A stretch of 64,000 nucleotides of DNA from VXLM01 sp034421575 (GTDB taxonomy: Bacteria > Chloroflexota > Dehalococcoidia > Lucifugimonadales > VXLM01). The stretch covers positions 27,942 to 91,941 of the forward strand of contig DAOUKG010000032.1 in NCBI GenBank assembly GCA_034421575.1, in the 5' to 3' direction. Under the pieces are notes generated by a model that saw only the letters and a program-made list of their open reading frames with translations, did no database searches and was not told the DNA's origin. Shown one piece after another: positions 6,924-15,939 of the stretch (its first letter is position 1; every line of letters begins with the position of its first letter). The position numbers and the translations under genes are program-made.

Positions 6924-8420
6924 CTAAGGCAGGTCTTCGGCGGGGAGGCCTCCTTGTTCTCGCAGATGAGCGGCAACGGCGCCGTTTCCCTTCTCGATGG
7001 CTATGTCGAGGGCGGTCTTGCCTTCGTCGGAGAGCGCGTTGATGTCCGCGCCGTGGGACAGGAGGAACTCGATGCCGATGAGAGGATCGCCGTAGCGCTC
7101 CTCCCAGGACGGCGGGTATATCATCGCCTGTAGGTTAGTCTGCCCGCGCCGGTTCTTTCGATTTACGTCCGCGCCATGCCGAATGAGCAGACCGGCGACT
7201 TCGAGGTTTCCCTTGGTGGTGAATTCCCCTAGGTGGGTGCGTCCCGTCTGACGACGAGTGACTTCGACGTCCGCCCCTGCGTCGATAAGCATCCTGACTG
7301 CCTCCAGCGAGGTCTCGACGGGCAGGTCGACCGCGAGCGGCAAGGCCATCTGGTCCCAAGATCCCAGGCCGTTCGGGTCCGCGCCCGCCGACAGCAGGTA
7401 CTTCAGCACCTCGATCTGGCCGGAGCGGATTGCCCAGAGCACAGGGGGATCGGACCATTCGGCCCCGATCCGGCGGTTGACGAATTCGGGGTCGTCCTCG
7501 ACGCATTGCTTGATCTCGTCGAGCATCCCCAGGCAGATGAGCACCTGCGGAGTCGCCTCCGCGCCCTGCTCGATGAGGTACTCGCCGACCTCTTCCTGGC
7601 GGCGGAAGGCGGCCCATTCGAGGGCGGTGCGGTTCCGGTATATGTCGCGCCGGTTGATGAGAAACTCCTCGCCTGTCAACTGGCGCTTGACCTGTTCGAG
7701 GTCGCCGACGACCGCCGCGGAGAAGATGTCGTGCCTCGCGCCGTAGCTGAGGAGAAGGTCGATCTTCCACGGGTCCCAGTGGTTGATGGCGGAGTGAAGG
7801 GCCGAGCCTCCGTGAATGGCGGGCAGATTGGGGTTGGCGCCCGCCTCCAGGAGAATCCGGACGGTCTCCCTCGATCCCTCCCAGCAAGCGAGCACGAGAG
7901 GGGGCGACCACTGGTGGTTGCCCTCGCAGCCGTAGGCGTCTACGTCCGCGCCGTACTCGATCAGCAGGCGAAGGAGCTCGGCGTGCGTATACGCGGCGAA
8001 GTGTACGGCGCGGACCGTTTCGCCCTCGGACGGGTCTCCCCAGAGTGAGCCCCAACCCCAGTCGCCCCGGATGGCGGCAGTGCCTCGCACGTCGGCGTTC
8101 GCGAGTGAGGGATCCTCATCCAAGAGTTCGCGCACGCGGTCGAGGTCGCGCGCGCCGACGGCCACGAAGAACTCGTGGTCGGGCGGGAGCGCGGCTTCGT
8201 AGGCTTCGCTGCGGGCAGTGTAGGTGGAGGCCGGTTCGATCTCCGTTCGGAGGGCGTCCCAGTCGTCGAAACCGTACTCGTGGGCGACGGCGTGTCGGGC
8301 GTCCGCCATGGAGAGGGTAGCGCCGTCGTCGTTGGATGCTTGTTCGCTCACGAGGGCTTGGGCCTGATTTCTGAATATCCTGAGGTCGGGGTCGGTAGGG
8401 AGCGGTTTGGGGGTGGTCAT
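6924..8420 (-). CDS. Ankyrin-repeat protein (498 aa)
   Basis: An N-terminal helical module (residues 10-60, ending HEYGFDDWDALRTEI) precedes ankyrin repeats from about residue 80 to the end. Repeat signatures are plain, e.g. LLEAGANPNLPAIHGGSALH and LLSHGADINALSDEGKTALD. AAGGAA lies just upstream of the ATG. The HxxGFxxWxxL motif before the repeats recurs in the N-terminus of the 921-aa ankyrin protein downstream in the window. No signal peptide or transmembrane helix is seen, so it is probably cytoplasmic. The repeats imply protein-protein binding; partner and biological role are unknown. It is one of three consecutive minus-strand ankyrin genes. Confidence 0.85.
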   Translation of the reverse strand: MTTPKPLPTDPDLRIFRNQAQALVSEQASNDDGATLSMADARHAVAHEYGFDDWDALRTEIEPASTYTARSEAYEAALPPDHEFFVAVGARDLDRVRELLDEDPSLANADVRGTAAIRGDWGWGSLWGDPSEGETVRAVHFAAYTHAELLRLLIEYGADVDAYGCEGNHQWSPPLVLACWEGSRETVRILLEAGANPNLPAIHGGSALHSAINHWDPWKIDLLLSYGARHDIFSAAVVGDLEQVKRQLTGEEFLINRRDIYRNRTALEWAAFRRQEEVGEYLIEQGAEATPQVLICLGMLDEIKQCVEDDPEFVNRRIGAEWSDPPVLWAIRSGQIEVLKYLLSAGADPNGLGSWDQMALPLAVDLPVETSLEAVRMLIDAGADVEVTRRQTGRTHLGEFTTKGNLEVAGLLIRHGADVNRKNRRGQTNLQAMIYPPSWEERYGDPLIGIEFLLSHGADINALSDEGKTALDIAIEKGNGAVAAHLREQGGLPAEDLP

Positions 8421-8473
8421 GGCGATTCCTTTCCGTTATCCGTGGGGTTCATTCACCGCAGGGACGGAGCAGA

Positions 8474-9577
8474 TTATGCTCGCGTCTTGAAGTATTTTGC
8501 GTCCTTTCTGGCGATCTGGAATGCGGTCTTGCCGCTCTTGTTGAGGACCGTCGGGTCGGCTCCGACTTCGAGGAGAGTCTCGGCGGCCTCGACGCAGCCC
8601 TCGTAGGTGGCGCGATGGAGGGGAGTGCGTCCCTTCCTGTCCTGGGTGTTGAGGTCGGCACGGTGCTCGGCGAGCAGGCGTATCATGTCGGCCTGATCGG
8701 TCTCGGCGGCCAGTTGGAGAGGGGTGCGTCGTGCCTTGTTGAGGGGATTGACCAAGGCTCCCCGTTCCAGCAGCGTCTCGGCGCACTGCATGGAGCCTGC
8801 GCGGGCGGCCCAGTGGAGGGGAGTCATGCCGTAGTCCTCGGTGGCGTCGACCACATCGGCGTCCTCGTCGATGAGTTCCTGAAGGCGTGACGTGTCGTTG
8901 AGAGCGCAGGCGGAGTAGATATCGTAGTAGGCCCCGTCCTCGATGAGGATGCGGGCCACGGCAAGCCTGTCGGCGAGACGTGAAGGGTCCTTTCCCCAGT
9001 GGCTCGGCGCGACGGCTTCCTGAAGGGAGGTCGAGCCTCGCTCGCCGTTCCCCTTGATCGGCAGCTCATGGTGGACGCCGACGCCGTACTCGATGAGGAG
9101 CCTGGCGCACTCGACGTAGCCGCCGACAGCCGCCCAGTACATGAGTGAGATGTTGTCGGGCCAGCCGACGTGGGGCTTCAGGACGGAGACGCCCGTCGCG
9201 TCCGCCGCGCCGGACTCGAATACGGCCTTGAGGGTGTCGTACATGCCTCCCCACGCCGCCTCGTGGAGCGTGTTGTACGCCGTTTCGTCGATTTCATACG
9301 GGACATCGTGGTCGAGCAAGAACTTTACGGCGGGTCCGCATCCCTTCATGCCGACGACAACCTGGAGCAGGTGCGTGCCTATGCGGTCGAGGACCTTCGG
9401 GTCATCTGTGAATATCTGTGCCATCTGCCCGACATCGGGTCTGCCGTTCCATCGCTTCGGCTCCTGCCCCATCGCCGCCATGATGAACTCTCGCTCGGCG
9501 TCGGTAAGGTCGGGTATCTCAACGTCGCGCAGGAACCAGTTTTTCTCGAACAGGGCTACGGCTTTCGTGGTTTCCAT
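8474..9577 (-). CDS. Ankyrin-repeat protein (367 aa)
   Basis: Starts at ATG with AAGGAC six bases upstream. It lacks the N-terminal module of its neighbour and begins with about 70 residues of helical sequence, then ankyrin repeats to the C-terminus. Over its whole length it matches residues of about 560-921 of the adjacent 921-aa protein. The last 110 residues are almost identical, including MTPLHWAARAGSMQCAETLL-type repeats and the KTAFxIARKDAKYFK end. It is therefore a recent paralogue of the C-terminal half of that protein. Function is presumably protein binding. Confidence 0.85.
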   Translation of the reverse strand: METTKAVALFEKNWFLRDVEIPDLTDAEREFIMAAMGQEPKRWNGRPDVGQMAQIFTDDPKVLDRIGTHLLQVVVGMKGCGPAVKFLLDHDVPYEIDETAYNTLHEAAWGGMYDTLKAVFESGAADATGVSVLKPHVGWPDNISLMYWAAVGGYVECARLLIEYGVGVHHELPIKGNGERGSTSLQEAVAPSHWGKDPSRLADRLAVARILIEDGAYYDIYSACALNDTSRLQELIDEDADVVDATEDYGMTPLHWAARAGSMQCAETLLERGALVNPLNKARRTPLQLAAETDQADMIRLLAEHRADLNTQDRKGRTPLHRATYEGCVEAAETLLEVGADPTVLNKSGKTAFQIARKDAKYFKTRA

Positions 9578-9587
9578 GTGATTGTCC

Positions 9588-9790
9588 TTAGAGGGTGTCT
9601 AATGTATCCCCTAGAACCGTTCGTGGTGAGCCTGTCGAACCATGAATGGTGTTACCACCCTTCGACAGGCTCAGGACAGGATGAAGATTCACCGCAGAGA
9701 ACACAGAGAACGCAGAGGGGGGAGGATGGATTCCCGCGTGCGCGGGAATGACGGGTGCGGTTGGATCATTCACCGCAGAGACAGAGTAGA
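9588..9790. repeat. Repeats D, E and A between ankyrin genes
   Basis: Contains D in both orientations (about 9617-9680), E (about 9689-9721) and a family A palindrome (about 9727-9752). A short second piece of E (about 9768-9790) is followed directly by the stop of the 921-aa ankyrin gene. A similar E fragment lies at 8452-8472 at the end of the 367-aa gene, so the repeat fragment was probably duplicated with the paralogue. Confidence 0.65.
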
Positions 9791-12556
9791 TCATGCCCGT
9801 GCCTTGAAGTATTTTGCGTCTTTGCGGGCGATCTCGAAGGCGGTCTTGCCGTTCTTGTTGAGGACCGTCGGGTCGGCACCGACTTCGAGCAGAGTCTCGG
9901 CGGCATCGACGCAGCCCTGGTAGGTGGCGCGATGGAGGGGAGTGCGTCCCTTCCTGTCCTGGGTGTTGAGGTCGGCATTGTGCCGGGCGAGCAGGCGTAT
10001 CATGTCGGCCTGATCGGTCTCGGCGGCAAGCTGGAGAGGGGTGCGTCGCGCCTTGTTGAGGGGATTGATGAGGGCACCCCGTTCCAAGAGCGTCTCGGCG
10101 CACTGCATGGAGCCTGCGCGCGCGGCCCAGTGGAGGGGAGCCATGCCGTAGTCCTCGCCGGCATTGATCACGTTGGCGTCCTCGTTGATGAGTTCCCGCA
10201 GGCGTGCGGTGTCGTTGAGGGCGCAGGCGGAGTAGACATCGTAGTATGCGCCGTCCTCGATGAGGATGCGGGCGACCTCGCGCTTGCCGTCAGTCCGCAG
10301 TTTGTCGCCCCATTGGCTGGGCGCGAGAGCCTCGTGCAGAGAGGTCGTTCCCCTCTCGCCGTTGCCCTTGATCGGCAGCTCGTGATGGATGCCGACGCCG
10401 TACTTGATCAGGAGTCTGGCGACCTCGACGCGACCGGGTACTGCTGCCCAGTACATGAGGGTGAGGTTGTCCGGCCAGCCGACGTGGGGCTTCTCCACCG
10501 AGACGGAGGTCGCGTCGGCCACGCCCGACTCGAACACGGCCTGCAGGGTGTCGGACGCGCCTCGATAGGCGGCGTTGTGCAGGACGTTGTATGAGTCCTG
10601 TTCAATCTCGAACGGCGTGCCACGGTCGAGGAGGAGCCTTGCGATCTCGCCGCATCCCCTCTTATCGATAACGGCATTGAGGAGGTGTTCGCCAATGCGG
10701 TCGAGCGCCGTCGGTTCTTCGGCCAGAATCTCCCGCACCAGCTCGATGTCCGGGGCGTGCACGGCATCCCATCGCCCCGGGTGCTCGCCAACTGCCGCCG
10801 CGATGAGCAACTGTTCGTTTGCGGTGAGTTCCGGCAGTTCCGCGTCGCCAATGGTCCAGTGCCGTTTGAATCGCTCTATCTGAGCTGTGACGTCCACATT
10901 AGCCAGTTTGAGTTCTCTGCTTGTCTTTCCGCCATGCTCGCGGAGGAGGTCGGCGGCGGGGCGGTTCTCCCTGTCTATTGCGGCGTCCAGCGGCGTCTTG
11001 CCGTTATCGTCGACGAGGTTGACGTCCGAACCGGCGGCAAGCAATGCCTCCATCGTCGCCTTTACCCTGTCGGCAGGGGCCCTGCTGCCCGCGAAGGCGG
11101 CGAAGTGGAGCGGCCCTCCGACCGCCCATGCGGTGGCCCGATGATTCGGGTCGGCCCCGCGATCCAACAAAGCCTTGACCGCCTCGGTCTGGGCCTCCCA
11201 TGCCGCCCAGTTGATCGCGCCGAAGCCGTCGCCGCCGGGATTGGGACTTCCCCCATAGTCCAAGAGCAGCTTCACACACTCCGGGTCCTTGTTCCGCCAC
11301 GCGGCCGCATTCACGGCGAGGTCGGATGGAACGGCCCCGTGTTGCAGCAGCAGACGACAGCTCTGCGTATCGTCGTAGAAGGCGGCTCGTCTCAGCGGCG
11401 ACATGGCGTTTCCGTAGGAAACGTTCGGGTCGGCCCCAGCCTTCAAGAGCACCTCAAGCACCTCGTGGCTGACGCTCCAGGCCGCGAAGCAGACAGGGTT
11501 GGTCCCGTTAGCCAGGCGAGAGTCGGCAGCGCCGGGGTCGCTATCGAGTATCCGCGACAGGCTTTCAACGTCGTTCATCGCGGCGGCGGTGAATGCGTCC
11601 ATCTCCGCGCCGTGCCGGACCAAAGCCCGGACGATCTCTCGCCCCGATTCCAAGAGCGCAGGGTTCGACTCAGCACGAGCGGCGGCGGTCTGGAGCAGCG
11701 TGTAGCCGTTGTCGTCCCGCTGCTCCAGGAGACCGGGGTCGCTCTCGACGCGTTGGATTATCCGGGCGGTGATTCCCATCTCGACGAGACTCCACGCCGT
11801 AACCGGAGCGCCGTACTCTTCGAGCAGGTTGTGGCGGTCGATGCTGTCATGATGGGCCGCGGTCTCGAGCGCGGCGACGCCGTGCGCTCCGCTCACGTCT
11901 GCTCCGGCATCCAACAGCAGGCGCATCATGTCCAGCCCGCCCTCCCAGGCTGCGAGGGTTATCGGCACGCACAGGTTGTTGTTGCCGTCCCAGCCCACGT
12001 TGTTGAGGTCGGCTCCTCGCTCCACAAGCACGCGGGCTACTTCCAGCACATCGGGCGTGGCCTGGCGGAAGAACCCCGTGGACACCAGATGCAGGGCCGT
12101 CCTCGTCTTGGTCGAAACCGGGTGCGGGTCGCTGCGTATCGCCTCCCGGAAGGCATCGCCCTCCAGCATGTAGTTGTTGTCCAGAAGTCGCGCCTCGATG
12201 AGCGTTGGCTGTGCGTCGAGCGAACGCCTGACGCCGTCGGCGTCCCGGTCCTTTACCGCTACGAAGAAGGCGATCAGGTCGTCTACGGAGTACGGGGGTT
12301 CGGCGCTGCGCCGGACGTGAGCGACGAACTCCTGCCAGCTACGGCAGCCGTGCTCTATGGCGATGACGCGCTGGGCGTCGTGAAGGGCGAGCTTGGCGGA
12401 GAAGACCTGGTCGTCCGAGTACGCGCCCAGCTGGGGGATTGTCGTACGGAAACGCAGGGCGGCAGTGCGGTCGCCGGATTTGAGGGCCTTGAGGAGGTCC
12501 TTGGCCTGGTTGCGCGCCTGCTCGATATTGAGGCGCACGGGGGTATCGGATTGCAT
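9791..12556 (-). CDS. Large ankyrin-repeat protein (921 aa), fused form of the two neighbours
   Basis: I use the ATG at 12556 because AAAGGAGTG lies just before it. The in-frame ATG 18 bases upstream would place that site inside the gene. Residues 1-90 form a helical module ending HGCRSWQEFVAHVRR, equivalent to the N-terminal module of the 498-aa protein. Ankyrin repeats run from about 100 to 555. A second helical segment (about 560-640) and further repeats to the end match the 367-aa protein. The layout is thus (498-type)+(367-type) in one chain. No membrane or secretion signal is seen. A role as scaffold or binding protein is inferred from the repeats only. Confidence 0.88.
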   Translation of the reverse strand: MQSDTPVRLNIEQARNQAKDLLKALKSGDRTAALRFRTTIPQLGAYSDDQVFSAKLALHDAQRVIAIEHGCRSWQEFVAHVRRSAEPPYSVDDLIAFFVAVKDRDADGVRRSLDAQPTLIEARLLDNNYMLEGDAFREAIRSDPHPVSTKTRTALHLVSTGFFRQATPDVLEVARVLVERGADLNNVGWDGNNNLCVPITLAAWEGGLDMMRLLLDAGADVSGAHGVAALETAAHHDSIDRHNLLEEYGAPVTAWSLVEMGITARIIQRVESDPGLLEQRDDNGYTLLQTAAARAESNPALLESGREIVRALVRHGAEMDAFTAAAMNDVESLSRILDSDPGAADSRLANGTNPVCFAAWSVSHEVLEVLLKAGADPNVSYGNAMSPLRRAAFYDDTQSCRLLLQHGAVPSDLAVNAAAWRNKDPECVKLLLDYGGSPNPGGDGFGAINWAAWEAQTEAVKALLDRGADPNHRATAWAVGGPLHFAAFAGSRAPADRVKATMEALLAAGSDVNLVDDNGKTPLDAAIDRENRPAADLLREHGGKTSRELKLANVDVTAQIERFKRHWTIGDAELPELTANEQLLIAAAVGEHPGRWDAVHAPDIELVREILAEEPTALDRIGEHLLNAVIDKRGCGEIARLLLDRGTPFEIEQDSYNVLHNAAYRGASDTLQAVFESGVADATSVSVEKPHVGWPDNLTLMYWAAVPGRVEVARLLIKYGVGIHHELPIKGNGERGTTSLHEALAPSQWGDKLRTDGKREVARILIEDGAYYDVYSACALNDTARLRELINEDANVINAGEDYGMAPLHWAARAGSMQCAETLLERGALINPLNKARRTPLQLAAETDQADMIRLLARHNADLNTQDRKGRTPLHRATYQGCVDAAETLLEVGADPTVLNKNGKTAFEIARKDAKYFKARA

Positions 12557-12884
12557 GACACACTCCTTTCTCATTTGGCCCGGTGTCCGCGTGACTCAGG
12601 CGAAGAAAAGAGTGTCGATTGTACTCAACATCGACGACGGGGTGGGCCCTGCCCTTCTCGCGAACTTGGCAGCTCCCCCGCGAGCGTGGGCAAACGATAG
12701 CGCGTGGAGGATGAGGGTGTCAAGGCTTGTAGAGACCGGGTCTCGTCACGTCACGGGCGAGGGGGACTCACCGCAGAGGGCGCGGAGAGCGCAGAGAGGG
12801 GAAAAGAGGGCCTTCGACAGGCTCAGGCCGAAGGGGGCATAACGCTGCCCGGACTGGCTCAGAGTTCGCTGCAGTTGTCTTGCC
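12557..12884. repeat. Intergenic region with an E-D repeat composite
   Basis: No gene is seen. A composite repeat (CACCGCAGAGG-type E followed by D, AGGGCCTTCGACAGGCTCAG) lies at about 12769-12832. The rest is unique sequence containing the ankyrin gene's upstream region. Confidence 0.65.
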
Positions 12885-13175
12885 TCATGCGGATGCTTTG
12901 ACGAGGGGTTTGATCGCTTGGGTGTCGGTAGAGGCGCGGGCGACTTCGAGATCGTACATCCGCTGGAGGTTCAGCCAGAATTCGGGGGTCATCCTCAGTG
13001 CCCGTCCTATTCTCAAGGCCGTGTCGGCGGTAATCGACCTGCGCCGCCGGACTATTTCGCTGATGCGGATCGGGGGTACGCCGATGGCCTTTGCCAACCG
13101 GTACTGGCTGATGCCGAGCTCTTCGAGTATCTCCGCGAGATGCTCTCCGGGGTGGATTGGTGAGTCTGTGGTCAT
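12885..13175 (-). CDS. higA: HigA-family antitoxin (orphan)
   Basis: A 96-aa protein. IHPGEHLAEILEELGISQYR, then LAKAIGVPPIRISEIVRRRR and TPEFWLNLQRMYDLEVA, is the classic HigA/VapI pattern. It is close in layout to the HigA encoded at 60065-60370. HigA is an XRE-type DNA-binding antitoxin that neutralises a RelE-like HigB mRNA interferase encoded immediately upstream. Here no higB gene precedes it; only a nine-codon relic is present. It may act as a regulator or cross-antitoxin. Start at ATG with a GGAGAA site six bases upstream. Confidence 0.88.
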   Translation of the reverse strand: MTTDSPIHPGEHLAEILEELGISQYRLAKAIGVPPIRISEIVRRRRSITADTALRIGRALRMTPEFWLNLQRMYDLEVARASTDTQAIKPLVKASA

Positions 13176-13186
13176 GGTGGTTCTCC

Positions 13187-13216
13187 TCAGTGATAGTCGG
13201 TAATCTCTATGTTCAT
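13187..13216 (-). pseudogene. higB: Relic of higB 3' end (9 codons)
   Basis: Read on the minus strand, this encodes MNIEITDYH followed by TGA. It closely matches the C-terminal INVEIVDYH of the intact HigB encoded at 59770-60054. Its position 11 bases before the higA start equals the higB-higA arrangement there. In-frame stop codons lie immediately upstream, so nothing more of higB remains. This suggests deletion of the toxin body with retention of the antitoxin. Conservation of a coding nine-residue peptide cannot be excluded. Confidence 0.55.
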
Positions 13217-13257
13217 TTGCTATTATTCACACTATCTAACGCGGGAGTGTGCTGAAC

Positions 13258-14220
13258 ATGATACTCGAAAGCCTGTTGGAACTCGTTGAAACGCTCAAGG
13301 TGCGTATCGACGAGCACGGGGAGCAACTTCGGGGGAGTGAGGCGCTTACCCGCTACGTTCTCGTAGATCCGCTACTCAGGGAACTCGGTTGGAACACCGA
13401 AGACCCATCGCTCGTGATACCCGAGTACCAGTCCGGTAATGGAAGGGCTGACTACGCCCTTTTTGACCATGAGACGCCTGTGATGATGGTGGAAGCCAAG
13501 AAGCTTGGGACACAGTTGAGGGATGCGGTTCTGAGCCAAGGGATCAACTATTGCCTGATGGAAGGAACCAATTTCTTCACCGTAACCGACGGCCAGCGTT
13601 GGGAGGTCTACGAGACTCACAGAGCCGTACCGATAGACCAGAAGCGGGTCGTCGAGTTTGATCTGAAAGACCCTTCACCCGCAACTGTTTGCCTGAAGGC
13701 ACTTGCGTTGTGGAGGCCGTCCGTCCAGTCAGGTTTTGTTGCTCCCGGGCATGAACCTGTCCTTGAGTCGACTGATGAAGTAGGCACACCCGTGACCCAG
13801 GAGACTCCCGACCCCGTTATCCCTTCCACTGCTGTTGACGATCACGAATGGCAATCGTTGACAGAGATCGACAGGGCGGGAAAGGGGGTAACGCCGGTCG
13901 AATTGCGGTTCCCGAACGGCAACAAAATACCAGTCGAGAACTGGGCAACAGTGCCAATAGAGACAGTTCGCTGGCTGATGGATAATGGGATGCTGAAGGC
14001 AAGTCACTGCCCCATTCTGAGCAATCATTCTAGCAATTCCCGATTCTGTGTACATACCCAAAACGTCCATAAGGACGGGGTGCCCTTTAAGGATCCAGTC
14101 GAAGTGAATGGACTATATGTCGATAAAGTTCCTAACGGCCCTGCGGCTTTTGGCAGAACCAAGACTATCATTGAATACGTCGGCCAAAATCCGGCGAACT
14201 TCAGGGTCCGGGTTTCCTGA
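13258..14220 (+). CDS. Stand-alone HsdR_N-like (type I restriction R-subunit N-terminal) nuclease-domain protein
   Basis: A 320-aa protein (ATG 13258; an alternative GTG at 13249 has a GGGAG placed too close). Residues about 25-150 show the HsdR N-terminal pattern: SEALTRYVLVDPLLRELGW, then GRADYAL, then VMMVEAKKLG, a PD-(D/E)xK arrangement with D in GRADY and E-x-K in VEAKK. GTNFFTVTDGQRWEVYE completes the domain. No helicase or motor domain follows. Instead there are a linker and an unrecognised C-terminal domain (about 205-320). Such proteins may be DNA-binding or nuclease components of defence loci. No methylase or specificity subunit is adjacent. Confidence 0.65.
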   Translation: MILESLLELVETLKVRIDEHGEQLRGSEALTRYVLVDPLLRELGWNTEDPSLVIPEYQSGNGRADYALFDHETPVMMVEAKKLGTQLRDAVLSQGINYCLMEGTNFFTVTDGQRWEVYETHRAVPIDQKRVVEFDLKDPSPATVCLKALALWRPSVQSGFVAPGHEPVLESTDEVGTPVTQETPDPVIPSTAVDDHEWQSLTEIDRAGKGVTPVELRFPNGNKIPVENWATVPIETVRWLMDNGMLKASHCPILSNHSSNSRFCVHTQNVHKDGVPFKDPVEVNGLYVDKVPNGPAAFGRTKTIIEYVGQNPANFRVRVS

Positions 14221-14366
14221 AAGCCGCAAACCTCACTCCCTCCCGTGAGTGTTCAGAGTTGGTGAGGTGAACCGCCCCTCCCCTCTGGACTCCGGCCTTC
14301 GCCGGAGTGACGGGTGATGGTGTTCGTACCAACTCTGAATGCGATTGCCCTGGAGACTGGTCCCCC
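14221..14366. repeat. A'-type palindrome between nuclease-like gene and amidase
   Basis: A GGACTCCGGCCTTCGCCGGAG palindrome sits at about 14286-14312, between two convergent genes, where it could serve as a bidirectional terminator-like hairpin. A short segment near 14330-14352 (TGCGATTGCCCTGG) recurs in opposite orientation near 54885-54900. Confidence 0.55.
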
Positions 14367-15791
14367 TCACGAGATCGGGGGGCGGTGCTGGATCCAGGGG
14401 CGGGCCTGTTCGAAGGCGGCGGAGGCGGCGAGGACGGTCTCTTCGTCGTATTTGCGGCCCATGATCTGGAGGCCGATGGGGAGGCCGTCGGGTGAGAAGC
14501 CGGCTGGGACGGACGCGGCTGGGTGGCCGATGGCGTTGCCGTGCATGGTGAACGCGCCGTTCCAGTACTGGACGGGGTAGGACGATTCTCCCGTGATGCT
14601 GCCGGGGAAGGTCTCGTTCGGGAAGGCGGGGAAGGACGTGACGGGCGACATGATGAGGTCGTAGGTCTCGAAGGCGTCGTCGAACGTGGCCTTGAGCTCT
14701 GCCATGCGGCCCTCGGCGCGCATGTAGTCGTCGGTTGTGACGCGCGACCCCATCTCGATGAAGAAGCGGGCGAACTCCGTCATGCGGTCGCCGTACTCGT
14801 CGAGGTACTGCGCGAGGCCGTTGTACGCGCTCGCCGACTGGATCGGTCCGAACGAGTCGTATGGCTCGGGGAGGACCATGTTCACCTCCTCGACCGAGCA
14901 GCCGAGCTCCTCGAAGACCATGGCGGCCTTGTAGGTGACGTCGACGACCTCCGGGAATACGGGGGCGAACCCGAAGTCGGCGGTCCATCCGATGCGGAGT
15001 CCGTCGATGCCGCGCTCAGTCGCGGCCATGAAGTCGGGCGGGGCCTGGCGTATGGAGGCCTGGTCGCGGCGGTCGAATCCCGCCAGGGCCCGAAGGAGCA
15101 GCGCGGCGTCTCGCACCGAGCGGGCCAATGGGCCTGACTGGGAGAAGATGTTCGGCAGTGGAGGCCCTCCCAGCCCGGTGTAGCCGGATACGCGGCCCTG
15201 GGTGGGCTTGATGGTGTAGATGCCACAGAAGTTGGCGGGTATGCGGAGGGAACCGCCCCCGTCGCTCCCGGTCGCCACGGGGGAGAGGTAGGCGGCAACG
15301 GCCGCGGCCGCGCCACCGCTCGATCCTCCGGGCGTGCGGTCGGTGTTCCACGGGTTGAGTCCGAGCACGCCGAGCGAGTTTTCGCAGCAGCCGACCATGC
15401 CGAACTCCGGCACGTTGGTCTTGCCGAGCATCACGGCCCCGGCGCTCAGGACTCGCTCGGCGACGGCGGAGTTCCGCTCCGGCACGCGGTTCTCGTAGAC
15501 GACCGATCCCATGGTCGTCGCGACTCCCGCGGTCATCTGGGTGTCCTTGATGGGCACAGGCAGGCCATGCAGGGGGCCGAGTTTTTTGCCCTGCATGACG
15601 GCGTCCTCGGCGGCCTGCGCCTGCAGCAGCGCGAGGTCTCGCGTCAGGAGGAGGAAGGAGTTGAGCTGCGGGTCGAGCCGGTCGATGCGCTCGAAGAACA
15701 TCTCCGTCAGCTCGACGGGCGAGACCTGCTTCGTCGCTATGAGTTCCAATAGGTCGCCCGCCGAAGCGTATGCCAGCCGCTCGTCTGCCAT
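14367..15791 (-). CDS. Amidase-signature family hydrolase
   Basis: A 474-aa protein starting at ATG 15791 after GGAGGC. The Ser-cisSer-Lys catalytic triad is visible: Lys82 in LPVPIKDT, cis-Ser157 in PGGSSGG and nucleophile Ser181 in GSDGGGSLRIP. Length and motif spacing fit the family. It hydrolyses an amide bond; the substrate cannot be told from sequence. GatA is unlikely because no gatB or gatC is nearby. It is divergently transcribed from the class III aminotransferase pair, which could indicate shared nitrogen or amine metabolism. No signal peptide is present. Confidence 0.9.
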   Translation of the reverse strand: MADERLAYASAGDLLELIATKQVSPVELTEMFFERIDRLDPQLNSFLLLTRDLALLQAQAAEDAVMQGKKLGPLHGLPVPIKDTQMTAGVATTMGSVVYENRVPERNSAVAERVLSAGAVMLGKTNVPEFGMVGCCENSLGVLGLNPWNTDRTPGGSSGGAAAAVAAYLSPVATGSDGGGSLRIPANFCGIYTIKPTQGRVSGYTGLGGPPLPNIFSQSGPLARSVRDAALLLRALAGFDRRDQASIRQAPPDFMAATERGIDGLRIGWTADFGFAPVFPEVVDVTYKAAMVFEELGCSVEEVNMVLPEPYDSFGPIQSASAYNGLAQYLDEYGDRMTEFARFFIEMGSRVTTDDYMRAEGRMAELKATFDDAFETYDLIMSPVTSFPAFPNETFPGSITGESSYPVQYWNGAFTMHGNAIGHPAASVPAGFSPDGLPIGLQIMGRKYDEETVLAASAAFEQARPWIQHRPPIS

Positions 15792-15854
15792 GGGTGTGCC
15801 TCCATCGGCCTCAGGTATGGGGAGTTCTGTGCCGTCGAACCGCGTCAGGCCGCA

Positions 15855-15904
15855 ATTGTAGAGCAATCCGCCGCCTTGTGTGTGTGATAGGCCGATAGTA
15901 CACT
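15855..15904. promoter_or_regulatory. Divergent promoter region, amidase / aminotransferase
   Basis: On the plus strand, TTGTGT (15876-15881) and TACACT (15899-15904) are separated by 17 bases. The inferred transcript would start just upstream of the GTG at 15940 and downstream of the GTG at 15880, which supports 15940 as the aminotransferase start. On the minus strand a TACAAT -10-like box (15855-15860) lies upstream of the amidase ATG. Confidence 0.4.
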
Positions 15905-15939
15905 GTGACCATGTCACGAGTACGCGACGAGGCCGCCAC

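Noticed and set aside
7135..8055. A 306-codon minus-strand frame with Arg/Gly-rich translation
   Set aside because: It is the shifted frame of the 498-aa ankyrin gene on the same strand; low-complexity Arg-rich composition is typical of an off-frame reading.
10685..12700. A 671-codon plus-strand open frame
   Set aside because: It is entirely antisense to the well-supported 921-aa ankyrin gene. Long antisense frames are expected in GC-rich DNA, and the translation shows no domain.
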